Shown: positions 10,565 to 21,158 of the stretch, one piece after another
Layout of the letters: each line of letters starts with the position of its first letter
Numbering within the stretch: position 1 is the stretch's first letter
Assembly (NCBI GenBank): GCA_009869945.1
Contig: WIXG01000050.1
Coordinates: 248,001 to 312,000, forward strand
Source of the DNA: Mesaphorura yosii
Lineage: Eukaryota; Arthropoda; Collembola; Poduromorpha; Tullbergiidae
Direction: 5' to 3'
Length of the DNA: 64,000 bases
Made by a program: the position numbers and the translations under genes
The notes under the pieces: model-generated
The model's input: only the letters and a program-made list of their open reading frames with translations
Databases searched by the model: none
Told to the model about the DNA's origin: nothing

Positions 10565-12060
10565 ATGCAAAGATTAGTAGCTGGAAATCAAGTCGAATCC
10601 ACTCCGGAAGGAGATGGAGGAAGTGAACGGCCGAATTTGAAGTGTGCCGTATGCTCCAAGTCTGATGCTGACATTAGAAATGAAATGAAATCCTGCAATA
10701 ACTCCCAACTGGAGCACTACTGTAGCATGAACTATCAACAACAGTATTAGGAGATTAATAGGAAGATTTGCTACCCTTTCATGGAAGTTACATCTCTTCC
10801 AATCCAGTGTCTGTATTTGATCGTGCTCTCGTGTCAGCTAGAAAGATCAAAACCGGAGAAGTCCTGGTTCGGGAATGGCCACTTGTGTCGTTCCCGTCGC
10901 TTCGCCTGACCGCACATTCTGGGGAGTGTACCTGGGTTGCTGCCAGCTTCTGACCACAGGCTTCTGGAGTGATCACTCAAAAGTGTGTTCTGAGTGCAAA
11001 TGGCCGCTTTGCAGCCCGGAATGTCCCAAGGTTAGTGCTTCTAATACTCCAAAAGCAAAGGTTACAAAGTTTTAATAGAAACTTTGCCCTTTTCATGACT
11101 CAGATCGTGAGACACACAAGAAAGGAGTGTAAAATCTTTCAAGAATCCGGGTTCGATCCGGCCGTGGCCTGAAAGTTGTTCGGATCTGTGATTGATCCCC
11201 TTCACCCCAGTCGCAGTCTCACGTCAAATGTCATCTATAAAGCCATTAAAGTACTTCGCTGTTTTCTGCTGGAGAAGAAAAGGACGGCAGCATGGAACGA
11301 ACTTATAGCCTCGAATCACGCCAAGAAGCTCGAAAACAGGTTGAAGCCTAGGGTTTGCTCGTCGAATTTGTTACGCAGTTTATTGAAAAAGCGTTTGCTG
11401 GCTCTGGCGATTCATCTACGCCTGACAATACCGACAAGGTGGTTGGGATCGTGAATTACTACTTCGACATGGCAGACACTGGAGTGGGATTGGGAGGAAA
11501 GTTCTACATGGAGCGGGAACCTGTACGACCCGTAGTCACATTGTAAGCATTCTTAACTGTTTCCTGTATTAAATCAATGCTGTAATTTCTCAATTCTCGA
11601 TTCCAGATTCGAAGAGCAAATTGCGAACAAGCTTCGAAGCTGGTGCACAGCTGTGTGGGATCTACCAAGTTAAGAAGGACGCTGCTGGATTCATTAATGT
11701 ACAGGCAGTGAAGAACATTGAGCAAGGGTCCATTCTGACGACATGATACGCGAGTGAGCATACCTCCCTCTTTGAGGTGGTCAGGCGAAGGAAACTCTTG
11801 GCCTGGGGATACAATTTCTGGCGCGAATGTGACCGATGCCGTGACCCAACAGAGAACGGCACGTTCACGTTCGCTGTCAAATGCAAGTAAAAGTTCACAA
11901 TCAATGGCAAACCTAAAGTTTGTGCCGGTTATTTCTTATCGCTGGATCCATTAAGGTCTGATCGTTGCCTCTGGAGATGCAACGGAGAGTACTGTGGCAC
12001 ACTCCGACCGTATGCGTAGCTCCATGATAACGTCCTGGCCAATCAATTCAAGCTAAATAA
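10565..12060 (+). pseudogene. SET and MYND (SMYD-type) pseudogene
   Basis: Pieces of an SMYD protein lie in the right order but in different frames and with stops. First comes an N-terminal MYND zinc finger (KCAVCSK ... HYCS) interrupted by TAG at 10748-10750. Next is the start of a SET domain (RALVSARKIKTGEVLVREWP) from about 10811, then a frameshift near 10925-10935. A second MYND-like zinc finger follows (CLGCC ... CSECKWPLCSPECPK), and an intron-like gap with acceptor near 11103. The frame then has an in-frame TGA at 11170-11172, a frameshift near 11345, the late SET motif AVKNIEQGSILTT followed by TGA at 11744-11746, then CDRCRDPTENGTF and TAA at 11888-11890. Living SMYD proteins methylate lysines. 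Retained intron-like gaps argue for a decayed duplicate rather than a retrocopy. Assembly errors could explain single lesions but hardly all of them. Confidence 0.82.
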
Positions 12061-12204
12061 AGTGCAATTGTGTGTATAAACACATGATTAACCCGTTTAG
12101 GAAATTTACTCGCTTATGCAGCATAATTCGAGGGACTTTATTCAAGTTCAATGCGAAATTATCGTAAAATGAAATGGAATTAAACGACTAGATCACGAAT
12201 CATG

Positions 12205-12749
12205 CTATTCGTTAGAATATTCATCTGTATCATCTCCACCGTCGCTCTTGAGAGTCTTCTGAAACCCTTCGTACATCTTCTTGCCCGTGTCGATGAGGTT
12301 TTCAAGGCCCTTATGAAGTTGATTGATTGCATTCGCAAGCGACGAGCTACCTTTCAAAAAAGCGTTCTTCAGGGCAGTCGCGAGTCGTTTAGCTTTCTGC
12401 AAAAAGCTCTGAAATCCCGTCGTTTGACCGCCGCATTCGTTCTTGGAATGATGTTCTTGATATTCCTTCAGGAGTTTCGCGGAGCACTCGTCGAGAACTT
12501 TTTCGGGGTCGCCTCCGTCCTTGAGTGCCTCTTCAGCACATTCTTCGATTGCCTTTTCTATTGTAGCGTCGTCAATGTCTGCGGGTTTCTCGGAGCATTT
12601 TCGTTTCGTTGCCGACGCCTACATAAATATAAAAACAATGGTAGGTACGCTTCAGTTCACACAACGAAAGAATGAAATTGTCAACTCACTTCATGTGCAA
12701 TGGCAGCTAGCAGGAGAAATCCGAAGAAAAAGACCGAGCAAGACTTCAT
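12205..12749 (-). CDS. Small secreted charged four-cysteine protein, unknown function
   Basis: Two exons on the minus strand, 12749-12690 and 12618-12205, phase 0, with GTGAGT donor and TATGTAG acceptor; 157 aa. Exon 1 (20 codons) is a signal peptide (MKSCSVFFFGFLLLAAIAHE). The mature part has four cysteines in contexts KCSEK, EECAEE, DECSAK and NECGG, within acidic, probably helical sequence. This is followed by a basic, amphipathic-looking helix region (about residues 75-140) and an acidic tail DGGDDTDEYSNE. No known family was recognised. A separate open frame on the plus strand over the same bases is a shadow. Length, single intron after the signal peptide and charge pattern resemble secreted effectors or odorant-binding-like helical proteins, but the cysteine spacing does not clearly match the latter. 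Confidence 0.75.
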
Positions 12750-13520
12750 TTTGCGACAGCTCTGAACGGTGTGGTGATCTGACCAGTTCAATGTCAAGGT
12801 GAATTTGTAATGACATGATCAGTAGCAATTTGCAAGGAATAAATACAAATTCTGACGCTCTCGGTGTAATTGGAACCGGATCTAGAGTGGCAAACAAGTT
12901 TGCGTGTAAGTAAAGTAAATGAATTATTTGACATTGCATGTCTGATGCTTCTATTGAAATTTCAAAGTGATGCGATTATGATTTTGGTTTATTATGAATT
13001 ATAAGTCATGAGCTTAGGATTTTTAGCGTTGACCGAAATGTCGTAGTCGTATTCTACGTGGCTCGGCGGAGTGCTTCGCGTAATTCACTTTCTGGTTGCC
13101 TCTCGTTAGTTAATTTGCTTCTAGGAGTTAACACTTACTTTGCAAGTAGTTAACCCTTGCCTTCCAATGAACACTTCTTTCGAGTGTCCCTCTCTATAAT
13201 ACTGATCCGGCTCATAATGCACGAGATTCGTAGTTACATCAATTTTTGAACACGATCGCCTAAACTCGCGGTTGCGGTTTATTCACAACTCGCCGTCACT
13301 CGGATTTGCATTTTTTGCGGTCAACTTCATTAGGAATGCGTTAAGCTTATGAATCTTAGCTACTCATCTTCCTTCCGCCTATTTGTTGCCTTTGTCTTTC
13401 CGTTGACTAACGTAAACTCGTAAATGATGAGCGTGTGTTGCCACACTCACACTTCTAGGTTGTCTACATTTCTTCGACGCAGGTCGCATTTGCGTCTAAA
13501 AGTGTCATTGCGCAATAACA
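12750..13520. other. Intergenic between divergent secreted-protein genes
   Basis: Separates a minus-strand and a plus-strand secreted-protein gene and so probably holds both promoters. No specific element could be assigned with confidence. Confidence 0.4.
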
Positions 13521-14018
13521 ATGATTCGAGGAAGAATTTTGCTCCTGGCGTTACTTTTCGCTGCGCCTGGAATTAAGTGCCAAGAGGATACGGATGCTGG
13601 CGCCGGACACGAGCATGAGCACGATCATCATCCAACCGGGCATGAAGGCGTGCTTAGCGAAGTGATTGAGGTGATAGAGACGGAGGAAGTCATTGATCCA
13701 GTTCCGACAACAGCGACCAGAACGATCGTCACGCCGACCAACAGCACAAGCGACGAACCGGCAACTGACGCAGAGGGTTCGGCGACTATGACTCATCATC
13801 ATGTCACAAAAACGGTGAAGACAACCACTGTGAGGAAAATTTCTTCAGACAGTTTCTCGCCTGACTCCTTCGACTCTGGAAACGTGGTGTCAGCACAAAT
13901 CGTAAAGTCACCTTCGATGAGTCAAGCAGCAAAATTCTCAGGCGCAAATATGGGCGTATTTCTCGGAGCGATGATCATGCTGAGTTTGCTGGCTCCAATT
14001 ATGCCGTCTGACATGTAG
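13521..14018 (+). CDS. Secreted, probably membrane- or GPI-anchored His/Thr-rich protein
   Basis: Single-exon open frame of 165 aa starting at an ATG with a good signal peptide (MIRGRILLLALLFAAPGIKC). Next comes a His/Glu-rich stretch (HEHEHDHHPTGHE), an acidic segment with repeated VIE/EV motifs, a Thr/Ser-rich region with one NST glycosylation site, and a C-terminal hydrophobic run (MGVFLGAMIMLSLLAPIM) three residues from the end. That layout fits a GPI-attachment signal or a short C-terminal anchor. The His-rich part could bind metal ions, which is only a guess. An AATAAA follows at about 14056. No family was recognised. Confidence 0.65.
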   Translation: MIRGRILLLALLFAAPGIKCQEDTDAGAGHEHEHDHHPTGHEGVLSEVIEVIETEEVIDPVPTTATRTIVTPTNSTSDEPATDAEGSATMTHHHVTKTVKTTTVRKISSDSFSPDSFDSGNVVSAQIVKSPSMSQAAKFSGANMGVFLGAMIMLSLLAPIMPSDM

Positions 14019-14220
14019 TTGTTAAAGAATACTGAGTTTACTTTAACATACAATTGAATAAAAGATGGAGAGTTTAGATTTGATATTTGATTCAAAGCAC
14101 AAAGAGTTTGAGTTTTGCGTCAAGAGTGCTTACATAAGTAAAAGCAGTATCCAGTAACCATCTGTGCTGGAGAATTTGTGCGCGCCGTACTTTTCATACA
14201 AATCCGGATTCTTTGCTTTC

Positions 14221-14583
14221 ATGCCTCATGCACTGGGAAAATTGGGTGCTGGAATCTGGAACTGGAACGAGTATTTCTCTGACGTAAAACTTTTGACACG
14301 CACGACTGTTGACATTTCATTTGAAGGCCATCTGCGCAGACCAAGTGTGTTTAATATTCATCGTGTAAATAAACCTGCCCCTACTTGGGTCTGGAAGCTG
14401 TACATCGTAAAACTGGTGAAAACTATATTCAAGCCAATTAAGGATCCCATCGCACACAGTGTCTCTGGTCAAGCAAGTTCTAGTCATGATTATCATAGCA
14501 ATTCCTTTGCAAGAAGTGCTCGGATTAGTCCAATTAGACTAACGTCACCCACGCCTCTCCAGCGCATTCGTAAGCCGGATTAA
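14221..14583 (+). CDS. Doubtful open frame, unknown
   Basis: An ATG-started frame of 120 aa with no signal peptide, domain or cysteine pattern, ending 51 bp before the histidine phosphatase start. It may be chance. Composition is basic, with Ser/Pro/Arg-rich C terminus. The rest of 14019-14633 shows nothing else. Confidence 0.2.
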   Translation: MPHALGKLGAGIWNWNEYFSDVKLLTRTTVDISFEGHLRRPSVFNIHRVNKPAPTWVWKLYIVKLVKTIFKPIKDPIAHSVSGQASSSHDYHSNSFARSARISPIRLTSPTPLQRIRKPD

Positions 14584-14633
14584 TTCAGACCACTGATTTG
14601 CCTCATTGCCACCTGGATCTTCGTTTCCATAAA

Positions 14634-15740
14634 ATGTCCTCCAAAAAAGTATTATTGTACATCGTTCGACAGTAAGTCCAAATAATTCATCTATTAAATT
14701 CTAATTAGCATTCAAACTGCATTCGCATTTTAATCACAGCGGCGAAAGCAAAGGCAATGTCGAACGAACTCTGATCCCACCAAAGGAGGACAATTTAACT
14801 GACAAGGGAAAGCGGCAGGTAATTTATTGTAATTACAACATTACAAGTTCACATTGATCACTAGGATTTACAGAGATTGAGACAATGTAAAATGGTGCGT
14901 ACATTTCACACAGGCGATTGCTGTCGGTGACCGTTTGATGTACGCTAATTTTACTCGTGCCTACACCAGTGATTATTCCAGGACATTTGAAACTGCGAAG
15001 CTGATACTACAGCGGCACGCCTCTCCAGTTGCTCCGAGTTGGGAAGATATTATACAGGATAAACGTCTTAGGGAACGGGTAAATTGGCGATGCGTGTTTG
15101 CCTGCTACTTTTTTGTAATTATAATAGTTCTGAATACTCTACTTATGAATTGTAATAGCATCTCGGCGCTTATGAAGGGTTGACATACCGGGAGGCACTG
15201 ATGGACGTTATTAAGTCGAAAGTACACATCAACAAGCACGCCATTCCCAAGGCTGAAACATTCGACGAAATCAATGCCAGAGCGGATTCATTTCTTAAGG
15301 TAAGGAAAAACATGTTTAAATGAAAGCGGAAATGTGCGATTGTCTATGAAATTGTCACTCTACAGGAAGTCTTAAATGAAACATTTGATTCTGGAGTCCG
15401 AAATGAAACCATCTTGATTGTTTCACACGCGCTGTTCATAAACCGTGTCATGCTTTACTTGGACCCGAATGAGAATCAAGAGCAATATGGCTGGAGAACA
15501 GTTGAGGGTTGGGAAGATAAATGTCAAAAAATAATGACAAATGCTTCGTACATGGAGTTGGAGGCTACCAGAGACGAGGACGAACAGGATCAGAATGCAA
15601 AAATACACCTGAAATTTTTGAAAATCCATGAGCGAAGCCACCTCCTTCCTGAGGATCAAGGTGGAGGGTCAGACCTCATTCGGAAGTTTATTGAAGCAAA
15701 TCCAGAAGGAGAGTATCTTTCTAGTTGTCTTCAGGCCTAA
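14634..15740 (+). CDS. Histidine phosphatase (phosphoglycerate mutase-like) protein 1
   Basis: Five exons, 14634-14671, 14740-14818, 14914-15078, 15159-15299 and 15366-15740, all GT-AG with continuous phase, give 265 aa. The codon for catalytic His13 in the RHGE motif is itself split by intron 1 (CA then C). Other branch-1 histidine phosphatase features are visible: SDYSRTFETA with the substrate-binding Arg, LGAYEG with the acid residue, and VSHALFINR carrying the second His (His162). Relatives include UBASH3/TULA phosphatase domains and small phosphoglycerate mutase-like enzymes; no SH3 or UBA domain is present. It is cytosolic by absence of a signal. It shares intron positions and two identical exon lengths (79 and 141 nt) with the gene at 18122-19197, so the two are duplicates. 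Substrate unknown. Confidence 0.9.
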
Positions 15741-15943
15741 TGAACTAATGAAGACTGAACTGTAATTCCGTATTAAGTTAGGAAGAGTATTTTTATAGTC
15801 CTAACAACATTTAGATTTGATTACTAAAATAAAGTAATTCGAAAGCTCGAACTTAAAGAAGCAATTCTGAGAATTTAAGCTTAACCGTAATGGAAGCGTA
15901 TAAGTTGATTTAGTTGATGCGGTTGGCCGGAACAAGATGCACT

Positions 15944-17006
15944 CTACATAAACTCAAAGTTGATATGATTTTCTTGGTTTGACACTTTCTGAAAGAGTTC
16001 AAAGGCCAGTCTCATTTCTTCTTTGTCTATTCCCGGAAAGTATTTCTCGATAGCCCCAATCACCTCAGCATAATTTTGATATCGAACTATTCTTCGTTCC
16101 ATCTTGCTTGCAATGAGCATCTTCAATCCGAGAAAAAGCACCCACTGTGTATCGTCTGGCTCAGCAAATTCGTGCTTCAGGTATCGAAACAGGAAAGGAT
16201 ATTTCAGAAAGAACGGATTGGAGTTCGGGTCCGTGAAAATGGCACGCATCGGGCTCGCAAAGTACTCCAGGTCACGTGGGATCAGGTCAAACTCGAACCG
16301 CATCTCTCTGAGGTCAGGATCATCCAACGTCTGATCTTTAAAGAAGTTTCCTATCACCTGGTACCTTGCATGCGTAGCAGTCTCGACTGTTACCCCGACG
16401 TGTTCAGCGAATTCGTAGCCACAGCCTCCAGCTTGTCGTTTGTGTGGAAGTTGATGTAATGGAACTGGAATGTCGAGAGGATGAGCAGACGCCACATCCA
16501 TCAGGTAGAGTCCATCGCCATCTCTTCCTGGCTCACGCCCCAAGCGTACGATCGGAAGTAAGTGGCAATCCCTTAAACTGCCTTTGAATGTTGCTGCCAC
16601 TACAAATGTGTCAAATCCAAGTGAAGCAAGGAGCAGATGCAGGAAATAATTCAGCTCGTAACAAACTCCACCACGACCACTGAATCCATTCGCTATAATT
16701 CCTTCAACAGTTGGACTGGCTCGAGACTCCACTGGAACAGCGCACATTCTGACGTTCTATGCAATTGCAATTAAATTAGCCCGAATCAACCAAATTATGC
16801 TGCGAAGGAGTACAGTGTCCAGTACAGTATCTCATTTTTAAACTCACCTGAAAGTAAACGTACGTCGTGGACTTTTGCTGCAGATGCGTCAAAAATTCCA
16901 GCCTGTCGCGTTGAAGAACATTTTTCCAATTTGAGAAATACAGCTTGTTTGTGAAATAGTCATTGACTTTGTCGTCTGTGAAGTGTGTTTTCTGGATTTG
17001 ATCCAT
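15944..17006 (-). CDS. Arylamine N-acetyltransferase (NAT family)
   Basis: Two exons on the minus strand, 17006-16848 and 16756-15944, phase 0 (GTGAGT donor, CATAG acceptor); 323 aa, slightly longer than the usual 280-290. Family members move the acetyl group of acetyl-CoA to arylamines, hydrazines and related amines through a Cys-His-Asp triad. The triad is visible: Cys85 in RGGVCYELN, His118 in DCHLLPIV, Asp140 in LMDVAS. The ATG chosen follows an upstream in-frame stretch without a good start. NAT genes are widespread in bacteria, fungi and vertebrates but are not standard in insects, so ancient transfer or lineage-specific retention is inferred; the presence of an intron means it has been domesticated. 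It sits between the two histidine phosphatase genes, on the other strand. Confidence 0.88.
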
Positions 17007-18121
17007 GTCAATCAGGATCCCGTTTGTCGTTTCACAGCAGCTCAAGAAGAATCTCACAGTGGTGAGCAGGCTGAATCTTGAATGACTGTCAGCTCGATTC
17101 TGATTTCAGCCTCAAACATTGAGTGTATAACGCAAGTTCAAAAGAGTCATTCAAAGTCATTCTTGGACTATCATTCTTCTTCAATGCAAATTCGAGTTTT
17201 TTTGCTTTGCGGTTATGTAACAGGTAGTCTGGTATTTTAACTCTTTAACTATTCGGCATGTCTCGAGCCTCGGGACACGAAGTCGTGCAAAAAAGCAAAC
17301 AAAAGCCTGAATAGTCTGAATGTCTATCGCAAATTTATCATAAATCAACGCTAATTGAGTAAGTTGACAGTAGCGTCGGTATGTAGAAAGTTATTTGCTC
17401 ACGTACACAATAGCAAATGATAATAAAAGCATGTAATCCATTGACCGATAATGTGAAACGTCCTGCGTCCTTCCTCAAAGTCACATCGTGAGATATGAAG
17501 TTTGTGCGATCTAGTCGCAGTATCAGTCGTGAGTAATCAAGTGGAATCAATTGATGTCTACGGCCAGACTCGCCAGACTGTGGGCAATTAATTTGGACAG
17601 CTTTACAATTGTAGAGCGATTAGCGCCGTATCTCTCGAGTTTTGAGGGTACGTCCGACCTGATAAACGAATACTACTAAAACCAGTGGAAAATTCCAAAT
17701 CATAGGTCAGCTTCAGTTGTAGTCTTCACTGCATTACATTGAACGAAAACAACTCGAATTCAATTAACAAACAATCAGTTAACTGAGAGTTGAGAATCAA
17801 GCAGTGATCCGATTGAAGATTGAGCACACGCGTCCACGTGGCCACGTGTGAAGGAAATAAATTCGATTCATGCATTTCCGTTACAGTAATAAACATCCGG
17901 CCTTCCGACCCGTGGTACAGCTATAAAGAAACGTTTGTCTCGTGCCGAAAATCAGTACATAGGGTATATGTTTACAACTTGTGACAAAACTTGACGTAGC
18001 GTTATCGAAAAATTTTAAAAGCTGCGACCGATTGTGCTGATAAGTTGTATTCGCCGTCCGCCATCTTAAAGTGTTGGTTTTATTTCCTCGGCGGTACCTT
18101 CACTTTGGTTCCAATTCTAAA
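17007..18121. other. Divergent intergenic region between NAT and histidine phosphatase 2
   Basis: About 1.1 kb shared by two genes reading outward. It contains the paired E-box palindrome listed separately. No coding sequence was recognised. Confidence 0.5.
17835..17848. promoter_or_regulatory. Paired E-box palindrome (candidate bHLH site)
   Basis: CACGTGGCCACGTG is a perfect 14-bp palindrome made of two CACGTG E-boxes two bases apart, 274 bp upstream of histidine phosphatase 2 and 829 bp upstream of NAT. A CACGC core, the inverse of GCGTG bound by AhR-ARNT type bHLH-PAS factors, lies just before it at about 17827. Function is inference from motif only. Confidence 0.35.
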
Positions 18122-19197
18122 ATGGCGTCCAATTCCAAAGGCTTCGAAGTAACTCTTTACCTGGCTCGTCAGTAGGTCTCATTTTCCTCATTACTTGTAT
18201 CCCACTAAACTGTTAACCAAATTATTTTTCCTAATTAGTGGGGAGACAGTTGGAAATATTGATCACGTGCTTTACCCTCCTGTCCAGGATGTACTGAGCG
18301 AAAAAGGAAAACATCAGGTAGTTCATAGAACGAAACTATCAAGAATACGTGGATGAATTGAATACTACTTTTCCATTTAGGCTGCCCTGCTTGGCAAACA
18401 ACTGGAAACTGTTCAATTCACGCGAGCATTCACAAGTGATTACCCAAGAGCATTTGAGACCGCGTCAATTGTACTGCAGCATCAATTGCCAACCAACTCG
18501 AAGGTTCTACGTGCTGAAGATATCAAGCAAGACAAGAGATTGCGTGAGCGCGTACGCATAACTTGCTAACTCGTAAAAAAAAACTTACACCGCACACGGT
18601 AAAATTGAACTCTTATGCTATTGCAGCACATGGGCATTTATGAGGGTCAGCCGTATAAGGCTCTTTTAACTGAAATGTTGGCCACACAGCAAACAATTGA
18701 GCAATTCTGTCCTCCAAGTTGCGAAACGTTGGAGGCAATGAAAGCCAGATCGTTTGACTTCTTCCAGGTGAGAAAACCGTGTGCGCAGAATTCTTAATTC
18801 ACGCGCAACTCACGCCAGTGTTGTACAACAGGAGACCTTGAATGGGATTTTGGGGTCTGCTTTGGCGAATGAAACGATTTTGGTTGTTTCGCACGGGTAC
18901 TTAATTAACCGATTCTTGACGGAGCTGAAACCAGCTGACGGTGGTCCGAATTTGGATACTGGCCCATTTGTAGTGCGTGGTTGGGAAGCTAGATGCCGAA
19001 AAATTGCTGCAAACTGCTCTTACATGAAGTTGGACGTTACACACGACGAGGACACCGGCAAAGTGTGCCTCACTTTTCAAGAGATACATCGAAATGAACA
19101 TCTTGGACAGGACATCGCTGGACGAAATGATGCCTTACTCAAACTGATTGCGTCTAACCCCGCGGCGCATGTTTTCAACGATTGCCTGCAAGCCTAA
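18122..19197 (+). CDS. Histidine phosphatase (phosphoglycerate mutase-like) protein 2
   Basis: Five exons, 18122-18171, 18239-18317, 18381-18551, 18627-18767 and 18832-19197, all GT-AG with matching phase; 268 aa. The RHGE motif (His17) is again assembled across intron 1. SDYPRAFETA, MGIYEG and VSHGYLINR (second His168) complete the active site. Both ends are conserved with its paralogue at 14634-15740, including a shared C terminus (CLQA). The catalytic residues are intact, so it is probably an active phosphatase or mutase. No signal peptide. Its promoter region is shared with the divergent NAT gene. The substrate is not evident. Confidence 0.9.
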
Positions 19198-19697
19198 CAA
19201 GGTCGTAGGTATTTTGAAATTTCCTCATTTGAGTGGCGCTCCTTGAAGATTTTTGTCCTTTATTAATTGATTGGCACATCAATATAACCAAAACGTTGCA
19301 AATAAACCTTATGTTAAGCTGTCTATGTCTGTCTACACACTCATCACCTCCGAATAACATTTATCAAGCCCGTGCTCCAAGCTGCCCCAAGTTAAGTACT
19401 GATGTGAAGTACGTAATTGCACACAGAACGCTATCTCTTTCACTTGAATCAACACTGACCCCAGACATACTCAACTGATTGTACTGACTTCGATGTAGAT
19501 TTACATACTGAATTGGATATCAGTTTGCAGTTTCTTCGCACGACACTATTTTTGCTCCATTCTCTATTCATAATTAAGACCTTGATCGATGCGCTCAGGT
19601 TAAGGTTGGCACAACATGGTAAGCAAAACACTTGCTCTTTCAGTTTTCACAAACGACAGACTGTGCTGAAAACAAGAAGCAGGAAACTTCCTCAAGC
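19198..19697. other. Intergenic before the GLYAT-like array
   Basis: 3' region of histidine phosphatase 2 and upstream region of the first GLYAT-like gene. No extra gene is supported. Confidence 0.4.
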
Positions 19698-20714
19698 ATG
19701 GAGCATCGCGGCAAACTTGTCCCGCTTCGGACGATCCAAATGGATGCAATTCTGAAGGTGTTGGAGGAAAGACTTCCGAGATCAGCAAACGTAAGTACAC
19801 ATTCTGCAGCTTCAAATTCTATCTCGTTCAGTAATTTTCGAGCTTCAGGTTTACGATATTGCCCTTTTCCTTTTGCGGCATCCCGGAGAACTCCGAATGT
19901 ACACCGTAAATGGTGACACGTCGCCAGACGCGTGGGTGATGGCCATACAACAGGAGAAGGGACTGCATGTTTCCCAAACTATCAGCATTTCAGCACCGCA
20001 GGACCCAACCATAACGGAAGATATAAAGCAAGCATTAACCAACACGACCGCCATCGACTGGAATCGTTCGTACATGTTTAACGCTATCGACCGCGCGATT
20101 ACACCTTTGATCGTGGAAATCAGCTCGATTATGAAACGAAATCCGACCAAATGCTTCCCAAATTATTACTACACGATTTCTCGGAAAGAAGCCTTGAATA
20201 TGGAAATCCCGTAAGCCCGTGTTCGATTGTTTGTACCGTTGAGACGTTCATCCAATTTTGAGTTGGCATTTGCGTAATTTTCATTGAAAGGCCAACTGAA
20301 GATGAGAATTTGAATTTGGTGGTAAAATCATTGGATTTCGACATAGGAGCCTCGTTTATTACGAAAAGCTGGAAATATGCGACCACAAAAGACACAATCG
20401 ATTATGTGAGGGAGAAAATTAGACAACATCCTTCCGTCGGAATTTATGTTGACGGACGACCAGTGAGTGCTGCCCTGACTCACTCGGATCTTCAAGTTGG
20501 ATTGTTGACTACTGATTCAGATCACCGGAATAAAGGCTACGCTCTCATGTGCATGAAGTCGCTCCTGAAGAACTTAGCAAAAGAAGGGTATGTACCCTCG
20601 AGCAGTGTGGAGCAGTACAACATGGCGTCGATGAAGTTCCACGTTAAGTGCGGAATGACTCTGTCGCATGAATGTGATTTTATTAAGTTCAATGGTCTAA
20701 AAGTTGTGTGCTGA
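19698..20714 (+). CDS. Glycine N-acyltransferase-like protein 1
   Basis: Three exons, 19698-19790, 19849-20210 and 20291-20714 (phases 0 and 2), encode 292 aa, the usual GLYAT length of about 290-300. Family enzymes transfer an acyl group from acyl-CoA to the amino group of glycine or glutamine. The N-terminal domain corresponds to the GLYAT N-domain (HPGELRMYTVNGD, FPNYYYTISR). The C-terminal GNAT fold carries the acetyl-CoA-binding turn as HRNKGYA, fitting R/Q-x-x-G-x-A, followed by a helix and CGMTLSHECDFI. Vertebrate GLYAT is mitochondrial and conjugates benzoate and other xenobiotic acyl-CoAs; no clear targeting peptide is visible here. First of four tandem paralogues with the same intron positions. 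Confidence 0.87.
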
Positions 20715-21158
20715 GCTAAAGCTCAACTGCGAATTAAATATGGATTATTCGATGTGCAGCTTGTTCCCGTGTTCGTATGTTGTTTATACAGTTGAATTGA
20801 ACAATTACGCATGAAGGATTCGAAGGTCTGCTAAGTCCTCGTCTGAAGCAAAACACTTCGATATGAAAATACTGATGATAATTTAATGCTGGCATGTCCC
20901 ACAAATTGATGCCCACGCTTGAACTTTGATCTCCTCGAAATCTTGCGAACGTGACCTGAAAATTGAGATGCACTGTAAAATGATCAAGCGATGAACAGGC
21001 CAAAGTTCAAGGATTGATGGGTTTGATACCTATACATACTTAAACATGAGGCTCTCATTGAGGCAGTCCACCACAGCATTTCATAAGGACATTGAGAAAT
21101 TCGTAGAATTCTGTTTGATTTGTGCTTCGGCCAACAAAGTCGTAGGACGGGGTTCAAC
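20715..21158. other. Intergenic spacer in the GLYAT-like array
   Basis: 444 bp spacer holding the 3' end of copy 1 and the promoter of copy 2. No gene remnant of a further copy is visible. Confidence 0.4.

Noticed and set aside
11147..11161. CCGGGTTCGATCCGG, which looks like a tRNA T-arm
   Set aside because: No acceptor, D or anticodon stem can be built around it, and it falls in the coding trace of the SMYD pseudogene.
12202..12675. 157-codon plus-strand open frame
   Set aside because: It is the antisense of a better gene with signal peptide and splice sites on the minus strand.
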